A stretch of DNA of 64,000 nucleotides from Aequorivita xiaoshiensis (GTDB lineage: Bacteria; Bacteroidota; Bacteroidia; Flavobacteriales; Flavobacteriaceae): positions 210,102 to 274,101 of the forward strand of contig NZ_JAIRBB010000003.1 in assembly GCF_022008395.1 (NCBI RefSeq), written 5' to 3'. This document shows, piece after piece, positions 57,354 to 64,000 of this stretch; within the stretch, counting starts at the first letter, position 1, and every line of letters begins with the position of its first letter. Position numbers and translations under genes: made by a program. The notes under the pieces were generated by a model. The model was not told where the DNA came from, did no database searches, and saw nothing but the letters and a program-made list of their open reading frames with translations.

Positions 57354-57395
57354 GCCGAAGGAATGGGGTGTTTATGTGAAAGAACGTTCTTAAAG
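57354..57395. repeat. Cassette leader repeat, copy C
   Basis: GCCGAAGGAATGGGGTG then TTTATGTGAAAGAACGTTC. Only 61 bases separate this tip from the next immunity gene end; no XRE remnant is present here. Confidence 0.7.
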
Positions 57396-57414
57396 TTTAT
57401 TTTTTTAGTTGAGG

Positions 57415-58023
57415 TTAATTTATATCATTATTAGAAACTGGAGGATGCTTAGCGTAATCGCAAAATTTAATCGTATCATTTTTAGAAGCTTGAGAGTCAT
57501 CAATAAAATAATTTATCTTTAAATGATTGGATACTTTTAAAACAGAAGTCGTATCTCTGTCCTCAACAATTTCATTGAATACAATTTTAGACTTGAAAAT
57601 CTTTTTCCTTTTGATTTCTTCTTCAAATTTAATAAAGCTAAAATTTGATGAATTTTTATCTCGTAGATGCAGAATTGTATATCCATTTGGAGGTATAATA
57701 AAACTGTTATTCACTTTTTCATAAATGACAATATTATTATCTTTTTTAAAAAGTTCTAAATCATAGACATTGTTATTACTGTTTATTAATTTAGCTATAG
57801 GATTATTAAAACTTACAATTATTGAGTCCATAGTAATATTTAGTACTTTGATGTTAAAACTATAAGATGAAAGTAAAAGTGGATTAGGATGAGCCAAATT
57901 GCAATCTTCGTTATATAGAAAAATATCTAAAGACTGTAAAGATAAACTATAGTCTAATTTATTTTCCTTCTCTACACAGGAGATTATCAAGATAAGTAAA
58001 AAAAAATATTTTAAAATTCTCAT
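57415..58023 (-). CDS. Candidate immunity lipoprotein of the HENRH tip
   Basis: A 202-residue lipoprotein: signal MRILKYFFLLILIISC with the lipobox Cys16, then an Ig-like β-domain (YSFNIKVLNITMDSIIVSFN, NNSFIIPPNGYTILHLRDKN). ATGA overlap (4 bases) with the metallopeptidase-like tip. A periplasmic location fits protection from a secreted peptidase. The role is inferred from position. Confidence 0.6.
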   Translation of the reverse strand: MRILKYFFLLILIISCVEKENKLDYSLSLQSLDIFLYNEDCNLAHPNPLLLSSYSFNIKVLNITMDSIIVSFNNPIAKLINSNNNVYDLELFKKDNNIVIYEKVNNSFIIPPNGYTILHLRDKNSSNFSFIKFEEEIKRKKIFKSKIVFNEIVEDRDTTSVLKVSNHLKINYFIDDSQASKNDTIKFCDYAKHPPVSNNDIN

Positions 58024-59012
58024 TCTGGAATATTATTAGGATCATTCCAATTGCCTGAATCCTTATTGAATTCTAATTTCGTATCAAATAATTTCTCATA
58101 TTGTCCTTTCATTGTATTAATATAATCTGCGCTTTGGATAAAATTTGTACCCATATTAATATAGGATATAAAAGATTTTTTTGTAATATATTTAAAACTT
58201 GATGTAGTTTTTCCCCAAGAATCATGTTTAAACTGATCCATATAAACACTTATCTCATTTACTCCTGAAGTTTGATAACCATTCGCATTATATTCGAGAT
58301 GACGATTTTCGTGAAATAAATCACTTAAAAGATCATAATAGTTATTATATTTATAATATTTCGTAATTCCCACTGCACCAGTATTACTATTCATTTCACC
58401 AAAAGCTTGAGCAGTATGAGGTTTTTTTGCTATTTTTACCTTCATATTATCAGAATAATTATAATGATCTATATTTTTAACTTCGCTTTCAACACTTATT
58501 TGATCATTATATAGTTTAATTTTATTTCCTAATCCTTCCTTTTTATATATAGAAGTAGCTACTTTTGATACTGTTTCATTATCGTTTAGCATTAATGATT
58601 TACTTTCAAAATCCAGCATGTAGTTTAAATTAGAACCAGGCTTACCATCCTTTTGGATATTCATTCTAATATTATCTATTCCTTTTTTTTCTACATAATG
58701 ATCGTTTAAAACCTTTATAGTGTTATCATTTCCAAATTTTCCTAATTTCTGTCCTTTAGAAGTGAAATAAAATTCTAAACCTTCTAAATCTATACCATCA
58801 ATTACTCTGTTTTCTGAAAATGCATATGATGAATTCCAAGGATATTCCTTAAACAAAGGATCAACAGCAAAGAACCTTCCAACCCTCGAATCATGCATTC
58901 TATAGGTATAATTAAGTGAATTTCCTTCTCCCTTTACCTCATCATCCATCTCCTGCCCCTGAAACCCATAACGATAGTCAGATGTGTTCGCATGCCGCCC
59001 CGGCTGTAACAT
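58020..59012 (-). CDS. Orphan Rhs tip with HExxH metallopeptidase-like domain
   Basis: A 330-residue tip. Residues 1–80 are the shared block (with HDSRVGRFF). The toxin part holds HENRH (His234, Glu235, His238) in LLSDLFHENRHLEYNANG, the zincin signature. A later acidic or His third ligand is not clear. It is paralogous to the tip at 54,176 in the region after LEG (FYFTSKGQKLGKFG against [14 protein letters not shown]) and at the end (FDTKLEF against FDTNLEF), but much diverged. The immunity gene overlaps by four bases. Confidence 0.7.
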   Translation of the reverse strand: MLQPGRHANTSDYRYGFQGQEMDDEVKGEGNSLNYTYRMHDSRVGRFFAVDPLFKEYPWNSSYAFSENRVIDGIDLEGLEFYFTSKGQKLGKFGNDNTIKVLNDHYVEKKGIDNIRMNIQKDGKPGSNLNYMLDFESKSLMLNDNETVSKVATSIYKKEGLGNKIKLYNDQISVESEVKNIDHYNYSDNMKVKIAKKPHTAQAFGEMNSNTGAVGITKYYKYNNYYDLLSDLFHENRHLEYNANGYQTSGVNEISVYMDQFKHDSWGKTTSSFKYITKKSFISYINMGTNFIQSADYINTMKGQYEKLFDTKLEFNKDSGNWNDPNNIPE

Positions 59013-59063
59013 GCCGAAGGGAGCGTGTTTTTTATGTGAAAGAACGTGGGGTTAAAAGTAAGG
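59013..59063. repeat. Cassette leader repeat, copy D
   Basis: GCCGAAGGGAGCGTG, TTTTTTATGTGAAAGAACGT, then GGGGTTAAAAGTAAGG. The closest match to copy A. Confidence 0.75.
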
Positions 59064-59084
59064 TTTTATCAAGAAAAATTTTAG

Positions 59085-59189
59085 GTTGATGAAAAAGATA
59101 AAGCTACCATCTTTGCCATCCTCGATTCTTTTATCTCAAAACGCAGGTTCAAGGCCACCCTAATGGGGGTGCTAAACGAGATAGATTAG
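59085..59189 (+). pseudogene. 3' remnant of an XRE-family regulator gene
   Basis: VDEKDKATIFAILDSFISKR then RFKATLMGVLNEID and TAG at 59187. This is the standard C-terminal helices of an XRE regulator. The helix-turn-helix part is missing; the leader repeat lies just before. It is convergent with the immunity gene ending at 59,280. Confidence 0.7.
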
Positions 59190-59279
59190 GTTTTTAACAG
59201 GTTTTATTTAAAAGCTAATGACAATATCATATAGATCACTATTCCTAAAATTATTGCTACGATTATCTCGTTTCTAAGC

Positions 59280-59648
59280 TTATCTTTTGACATTAAAACC
59301 TGATTTAGTTATTTCTGTAGTATCGAATATTTGTTTATTTAAGTTGATTTGATTTTTTTTTGGGTCTTCTTTTGAAATTGTTACTTCGTAAAAATTACCT
59401 ATATATCTTTCATTCCCCTCAGAATCGACCTTACTTGAGCCTTCATATGAATGGTTTTTATAATAATATATATATTTTACATTATGAACAGTATATTTTG
59501 AGATCGAGATTTTATAAACTTTACCTACAACTGCTACAGGGTTTTTATTAATTTCATTTACATAATTATATCTATAAACCATAAGTATCCCAAACAGTAA
59601 TAAAACTATTAGCACTACGTATTTTTGGCTACCTGATTTCAAATTCAT
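59280..59648 (-). CDS. Candidate membrane-anchored immunity protein of the long Rhs gene
   Basis: A 122-residue protein: N-terminal membrane helix (YVVLIVLLLFGILMVYRY), then a β-rich domain with YIGNFYEVTISKEDPKKNQI. It is paralogous to the candidate at 50,483. Its ATG overlaps the Rhs stop by one base. Both toxins of this pair of loci have hydrophobic or Gly/Ser-rich tips, which fits a membrane-acting toxin. The role is inferred from position. Confidence 0.62.
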   Translation of the reverse strand: MNLKSGSQKYVVLIVLLLFGILMVYRYNYVNEINKNPVAVVGKVYKISISKYTVHNVKYIYYYKNHSYEGSSKVDSEGNERYIGNFYEVTISKEDPKKNQINLNKQIFDTTEITKSGFNVKR

Positions 59649-62600
59649 TATGGCCTATCATCTTTGTTATCACTTGTATTTTCAATCCCTTGCCCTACTA
59701 CGTTAGTTCCTGCTTCTAAAGCGGTATTGCCTAATGATTCCATAAAAGTACCTAAAGATGGGGATAGATTAAATAAATCACTTCCGGCATTATTAAGTTC
59801 TTTGCTAAGGCCAACTCTAGTTGACCCCAAGGTGATTTCTAAAGCAGTTGTTTGAACACTATTTGTTGTAGGTCCATTCTCAAGTGTAAAATTGGTATAG
59901 GCTTGCGCAAAAATCGATGCCCAACCGCCGGATATTGTACTTAAACCAACATCTCCATAATCTATATTATCAAGACTAAAGTCGTGCCCTATATATTGTC
60001 CGAAAAAGCTTGAGGTACCACCTACTACGGCTGCGCTGGTAGAATTAATTGTAAAACCACTACTTAACGCACTCTGCCAAATTGTGGCCGATTCAGCAAC
60101 TAGGGCAAGCTCCCCAACAACGGCTGGGGCTGCTACTGCGGCACCGATAATGACCGCGGGAACTGCCAAGGTGCCCACCAGTACATTGCCTGGGTCAAAA
60201 CTTTGGTATGAATCGTATGTATTCTTACGGTGCTCTGAGCTTGCAGAATGATTCAGTGCATCTATAAACACACTATTCCCATTTATTGTTTTGCTCCTAA
60301 TCTCTTTAGAATTAATACTATGCTGGGTTGTAACAGGAGTACCAAATAATAAGGGTGAACCTGGAAAACTTTGGTATATATAATCTGTAAGGAAATATCT
60401 GTTAGGTTCTCCATTTCTAATTATATAAATTGCTTTGGTCAAAATATCGAAATAATAGTCATCTTTCCCATCAGGATCTTTGAAAATAATAGGGTTGTTT
60501 CTTGAAAAAACATAATTTGATTGGTCAGCTTTAGGCTGCTTGTCCAAACTGAACCATCTACCGCTCCTGGGGTCTTGCATTCTTGCTCCAAAATCATAAC
60601 TGTTTCCTTCACCCTTTATTTCATTATCAGCTTCCTTTCCATTGAATCCATACCGGTAACCCCCAGTGTTCGCATGCCGCCCTGGCAGCAACATGCCGAA
60701 GGGGTAGTAATCGTTATAAGCTTTAATGTCCGCATTAAAATAACTTAATGAACCTCCTGCTAAGATAGGAATTTTTTTGTCACTCACCACACTTAGAACA
60801 TTTCCTAGATGATTGGTTAACTCATAACGTCTATTACCTATATCTCTGTAATGAGTTCTGGAGATGGAAGCATCATCTAATACATTAACAACCCAAGGAT
60901 TTTCATTTACCGTTAATGGCATTGTAATACTATCTTTAGAGATTGGGTTGCCAGTTCCTTCTTGCATTGAAAAAGTATCTTCAATGGTATTTTGACTTGT
61001 AGTTAATTTATATGAAAAATCTTTTAATTGAAATCTTTTACTATAAGTTCCACCTATAATGGAAGGGGTATTTAAATCAATCGAAGGTGGTGGCGTGGGG
61101 TTTGTTCGTGCAATGTTCACACCACTTGATACATCAAAGACAGAATCATTTACTGTGATAAAAGTATTATCTGCAGACGGTGTAAATGCAGTATTAAATC
61201 GTAAATTTAAACCCTCTGAATTCATTATAGATTGACTTATACCATTACCTGAATCAATATCAATCTTAATTTGTTCTTCCGATTCATTTGGGATGATACT
61301 ACTTAAAAAGAAAGAAAGATAATAGTTACCACCTTGATTTTTTATATATGTTTTTAGTTTATTTAAACGATTGCTGTGTCCTACAGGATCATCAACGGTA
61401 TTAACAAAGGCAATTTGACTTACCATTATAGAGTCATTAACACTTAAAGCCTCTGTTAATTTTATTTTCATTGACACATCATAATTAACAGGAGTATGAG
61501 AAAATTCGTCTGTAATGCTACCCACAGACCATTCGCCATATTTATTATTTCCTAATTCCAATGCTAATTCATTTGCCGGGGTTTGCACCACAGGAGAGGA
61601 TGTAGCATCCTGGACAAAGCTCGGATTTATTTTCTCTTCAATACCTAACCTACTACTACCGTAAATATGGTGTTCTTTGGTAAGATAACTATAAAAGCGG
61701 TTGTTTTCATATTGTTCTCGGTTGGCTTTAGTTTCAAAAACACTAAGTACATTTCCCTGTGCATCACGAGCATAACGAGTTGTGACAATTTCAGATGAAG
61801 CATTAACCTTAACACTTTTAGAAACTCTATTTCCTAAGCCATCATAATTAAATGTGATAGTCTCCACTGATGCATCTTGCGAAGTTGGAGCGTATTTCTC
61901 AATTTTTTTAACTTTACCGTCTACTCTCCAAGAGATGCGTATGTTTTCTGTTTTGTCTTCTATTAATTGTCCAATTTCATCATATATATAGTTATGGGTT
62001 AATTCATTCATTTCATCATAACTTATACCAAGCGCAGCTTCTTGATCATCAATATCTACAGCGTATGTGTTACTAGAAATATCATCATTAACTAAAGTAA
62101 GTTGATTATTTATGGCTTTATAGTTGTAGGCTAATGAATCCATTCGAGCGAGGGCAGTTCCACTTAAAACATCTCTTGAAAGATGTAATAAATTTCTATT
62201 TTTATCATAGCTATAACTTGATGCATAGCTAGGTATAGACTGGTTTGGGTCTGAAAATTCGTTTGCCAGTGACTTGGATGTCATTCGTTTAATCCTATTC
62301 AATTGATCATACTGATAATTGTTAATCTGAGAGCGAGCCATAGAGTTTTCAGAAATACGCAAGTCTGTGACCATTTGCTTTATATTACCATTGTATAAGT
62401 TTTTACCGTACGGGTTTGCATTTGAGATGGGAAAATTTCCATTTACATTATTACTTATGGCCTTATAGTCGTTTTCAAAATATCCCAATGAGTATCCAAA
62501 AGCGTCCCTAGCTACAAGAGAACTGGATATACCATCTTTTCCAAAATCGTTTAATGGGTTTTTAATTTGTTCGCCATTTACAGACTTTAACCATCCTTGA

Positions 62601-63349
62601 AGGGTATAAACGTAATCCATACCCTGAACTTTCTTATCGCCAATTTCAATCCTTGACAAAGGACCGTGTTCATAGTATTGATAGGATGCGTCATTTTCCC
62701 AAATGTTGCCATCTTTAGATGTTTGTACAGCGGTTATTCTGTTATCTGCATCATAATTATAACGATGTATAAATTGATCTGCTTTATCTTTTTGAAATGT
62801 GACTTTTTTAACGTTTCCACTTATAAGATCATAATCATAACTTACCCTTTTTAAATGTTTATTATCATTATTTGGACTATAAAGATCAGCATAATAATTT
62901 ACCAACTCTTTTACATTTCCATGGATATCATAATTATAAAATATTGCATTGTCAAGGGGATAAACTACTGCTCCACCTGACGCTCCCATTAAATTATAAT
63001 ACAGTATTGCACTTACGCGATTTCTTAAAGTAAGTAGGTTATGATCCAAAAAGAGGTCGTTTGGATTGAAAAATGGATATTTATCATAATGAGTGCGTGT
63101 TACTTCTCTTCTTGAATATGTTTCAGGGAAGCCATTAACAGCAAGACCTTGTTTGTGTAATCGGCCTTCTTCTGTTATATTAAATTCCTGATAAGGTGGT
63201 AAAACTTCACCTGTTTCTTTTATTCTTCCCAATTCGTCATAATACGTATAACTAAATTGTTCGTTAGGAATTGCTCCTCCATTATAATCTACTAGCTTAA
63301 TATTATGAAGTTTTGTATTGTTGGTAAGCATTCCAAAAACAATTCTCAT
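59648..63349 (-). CDS. Rhs/YD-repeat polymorphic-toxin protein, N-terminally truncated
   Basis: A 1233-residue protein. From about residue 25 it holds YD repeats (YYDELGRIKETG, YNYDADNRITAVQ, YSYDKNRNLLHLS, YIYDEIGQLIEDK, FNYDGLGNRVSKS), the LTNHLGNVLSVVSDKK segment, FNADIKAYNDYYPFGMLLPG and a boundary block (DPRSGRWFSLDKQPKADQSN, NNPIIFKDPDGKDD) that differs from that of the orphan tips. The C-terminal ~270 residues include long hydrophobic stretches (VLVGTLAVPAVIIGAAVAAP) and no known catalytic motif. Bacteroidota Rhs proteins are usually far longer, with a signal peptide; both are missing. A ribosome-binding-like AGGAG precedes the ATG, inside a 14-bp palindrome (63,348–63,361). An upstream in-frame TAA excludes a longer frame. 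Confidence 0.85.
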   Translation of the reverse strand: MRIVFGMLTNNTKLHNIKLVDYNGGAIPNEQFSYTYYDELGRIKETGEVLPPYQEFNITEEGRLHKQGLAVNGFPETYSRREVTRTHYDKYPFFNPNDLFLDHNLLTLRNRVSAILYYNLMGASGGAVVYPLDNAIFYNYDIHGNVKELVNYYADLYSPNNDNKHLKRVSYDYDLISGNVKKVTFQKDKADQFIHRYNYDADNRITAVQTSKDGNIWENDASYQYYEHGPLSRIEIGDKKVQGMDYVYTLQGWLKSVNGEQIKNPLNDFGKDGISSSLVARDAFGYSLGYFENDYKAISNNVNGNFPISNANPYGKNLYNGNIKQMVTDLRISENSMARSQINNYQYDQLNRIKRMTSKSLANEFSDPNQSIPSYASSYSYDKNRNLLHLSRDVLSGTALARMDSLAYNYKAINNQLTLVNDDISSNTYAVDIDDQEAALGISYDEMNELTHNYIYDEIGQLIEDKTENIRISWRVDGKVKKIEKYAPTSQDASVETITFNYDGLGNRVSKSVKVNASSEIVTTRYARDAQGNVLSVFETKANREQYENNRFYSYLTKEHHIYGSSRLGIEEKINPSFVQDATSSPVVQTPANELALELGNNKYGEWSVGSITDEFSHTPVNYDVSMKIKLTEALSVNDSIMVSQIAFVNTVDDPVGHSNRLNKLKTYIKNQGGNYYLSFFLSSIIPNESEEQIKIDIDSGNGISQSIMNSEGLNLRFNTAFTPSADNTFITVNDSVFDVSSGVNIARTNPTPPPSIDLNTPSIIGGTYSKRFQLKDFSYKLTTSQNTIEDTFSMQEGTGNPISKDSITMPLTVNENPWVVNVLDDASISRTHYRDIGNRRYELTNHLGNVLSVVSDKKIPILAGGSLSYFNADIKAYNDYYPFGMLLPGRHANTGGYRYGFNGKEADNEIKGEGNSYDFGARMQDPRSGRWFSLDKQPKADQSNYVFSRNNPIIFKDPDGKDDYYFDILTKAIYIIRNGEPNRYFLTDYIYQSFPGSPLLFGTPVTTQHSINSKEIRSKTINGNSVFIDALNHSASSEHRKNTYDSYQSFDPGNVLVGTLAVPAVIIGAAVAAPAVVGELALVAESATIWQSALSSGFTINSTSAAVVGGTSSFFGQYIGHDFSLDNIDYGDVGLSTISGGWASIFAQAYTNFTLENGPTTNSVQTTALEITLGSTRVGLSKELNNAGSDLFNLSPSLGTFMESLGNTALEAGTNVVGQGIENTSDNKDDRP

Positions 63350-63361
63350 AGGAGCTCCTAT
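63348..63361. repeat. 14-bp palindrome over the Rhs start
   Basis: ATAGGAGCTCCTAT is perfectly self-complementary, contains the AGGAG and touches the ATG (63,347–63,349 on the minus strand). It could be a protein-binding site; it may be chance. Confidence 0.45.
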
Positions 63362-63828
63362 TTAATTGACAAAAATATAAAATATAGTGTGAAATCTGAA
63401 TTTGACAAAATTTTTATACTCGAAGACTTTAACAACAATTTATATGAGGTGAATAATTAAATTCTAAAGGTATTACAACGATATAACTAGTAAACCTTTT
63501 CAAGCTGAGGGAATTATATTTAGGAAATATTTTGATAAATTTGAGAGTTATACAGTAATGTCAGATAGTTGAATTATGATTTGTGGAGCCTGTTAAGGTG
63601 AAAAATTTATAACTAGGAATTGAATTTAAATATTATTAAAATTGAATTAGCAGAAAAGTAACATTACAAGACCACTTAATCATAACCATCTAATTGGAGA
63701 ATTTTTAAATTTCGACACTTTGAAACAGTACCTAGAACCGTACCTAGATTTTAATATTTAAGTAAATTCAAGTAATCTAAGTTGCTGAATGTCAGTCTTG
63801 AAAAATTGTAGTTATAAAGTTATCTAAA
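63362..63828. other. AT-rich non-coding end of the island
   Basis: TATTTTTG on the minus strand (63,377–63,370) fits the −7 consensus for the Rhs gene and would give a ~15-base leader. GTACCTAGA is repeated at 63,728–63,736 and 63,740–63,748 (12-base period). No gene is seen; the missing 5' part of the Rhs gene is not here. Confidence 0.4.
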
Positions 63829-63873
63829 CTCATAACCCGAAGGTCACTGGTTCGAGTCCAGTTCCCGCTACTA
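63829..63873 (+). repeat. Right attachment-type repeat (tRNA-fMet 3' part)
   Basis: 45 bases matching 47,642–47,686 at 43 positions. The two differences are T for A at tRNA position 51 and A for T at position 63, which keep the T-stem paired. The rest of the tRNA is absent. It is followed by its own terminator, as at a displaced tRNA 3' end. Confidence 0.75.
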
Positions 63874-63880
63874 AGTAAGA

Positions 63881-63916
63881 AGACTTCACTATAAATGTGA
63901 GGTCTTTTTTTTTTTT
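63881..63916 (+). terminator. Terminator behind the tRNA 3' fragment
   Basis: Nine-bp stem AGACTTCAC/GTGAGGTCT (63881–63889 with 63897–63905, one T·G), seven-base loop, then 12 T. It has the same layout as the terminator behind the intact tRNA, but a different sequence. Confidence 0.85.
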
Positions 63917-63953
63917 GAATATATCTTTTCAGAACAGGACGAGAAGTTTATGC

Positions 63954-63968
63954 TGAGCGCAGTCGAAG
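63954..63968. repeat. Dispersed-repeat core, second copy
   Basis: TGAGCGCAGTCGAAG, 14 of 15 bases the same as at 17,683–17,697. Confidence 0.55.
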
Positions 63969-63970
63969 TA

Positions 63971-64000
63971 AGTCCAGTTCCCGCTACTAAGTAAGAAGAC
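63971..64000 (+). repeat. Third tRNA-end repeat, cut by the window edge
   Basis: AGTCCAGTTCCCGCT and ACTAAGTAAGAAGAC: 30 bases identical to 63,855–63,884, 116 bases downstream, still matching at the last base of the window. A further integration or duplication at the same site is likely. Confidence 0.7.

Noticed and set aside
48567..63349. Contact-dependent inhibition (CdiA) locus
   Set aside because: No two-partner secretion domain, CdiB or VENN motif; the YD repeats and boundary block are of the Rhs type.
63829..63873. Second tRNA-fMet gene at the right end
   Set aside because: Only the part from the anticodon loop onward is present; acceptor 5' side, D-arm and anticodon 5' stem are missing.

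Overview
The window reads as a chromosome segment of a member of the Bacteroidota, almost certainly the family Flavobacteriaceae. Reasons: low G+C, promoters of the TTTG-N19/20-TAnnTTTG type, a complete gldKLMN cluster (type IX secretion and gliding motor), a FolK–deoxynucleoside kinase fusion, a 'tig-clpP-clpX' start, Bacteroidota-type SpeA, and Rhs tips with the DPRVGRF...[12 protein letters not shown]...LEG boundary typical of the phylum. I cannot name a species.

Bases 1–47,200 are ordinary, gene-dense core chromosome. In order: tig (5' end outside the window), clpP, clpX; a GH3-like acyl-adenylase; a DUF2797 protein; a large AsmA-like protein; folK-dNK; an RluB-like pseudouridine synthase with an altered active-site motif; an overlapping polyamine operon (speA, speB, a deoxyhypusine-synthase-like gene); a GNAT–nitrilase fusion; a RES/Xre toxin–antitoxin pair; a GT-C mannosyltransferase whose coding sequence carries a dispersed-repeat core; groS-groL; an L-domain lipoprotein; the envelope cluster secG, TPR protein, lptE, sigma-54 activator, miaB; topA followed by a ureohydrolase-fold protein that has lost metal ligands; gldKLMN; a DAO-type oxidoreductase; a DUF983 protein; an ABC-F ATPase; a patatin-like lipase; a CPXCG protein; a second AsmA-like protein; and a LytTR regulator with its reg_prop histidine kinase.

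From an initiator tRNA-fMet gene (47,611–47,683) to a 45-nt copy of its 3' part (63,829–63,873) lies a roughly 16-kb accessory island. It holds one 5'-truncated Rhs/YD-repeat gene (59,648–63,349) with its candidate immunity gene. Downstream on the same strand are six further Rhs tips that lack the repeat core; each is followed by an overlapping candidate immunity gene. All tips but the first share an ~80-residue boundary block and then diverge completely: two are HExxH metallopeptidase-like paralogues, one carries a LysM domain, one has a PD-(D/E)xK nuclease-like C-terminus, and the rest are unrecognised. Between cassettes, on the other strand, are decayed 3' ends of four XRE-type regulator genes, and four of the cassettes start from the same ~35–50-bp leader. 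No integrase is visible inside the island. The right end of the window starts another partial tRNA repeat, so the tRNA site has probably been used more than once.

Functionally, the core part joins protein quality control, polyamine synthesis, envelope biogenesis and T9SS/gliding. The island looks like a store of polymorphic-toxin tips with their immunity genes, in which the full-length gene has lost its N-terminus. That reading rests on gene order and motifs seen here; nothing was searched against databases.
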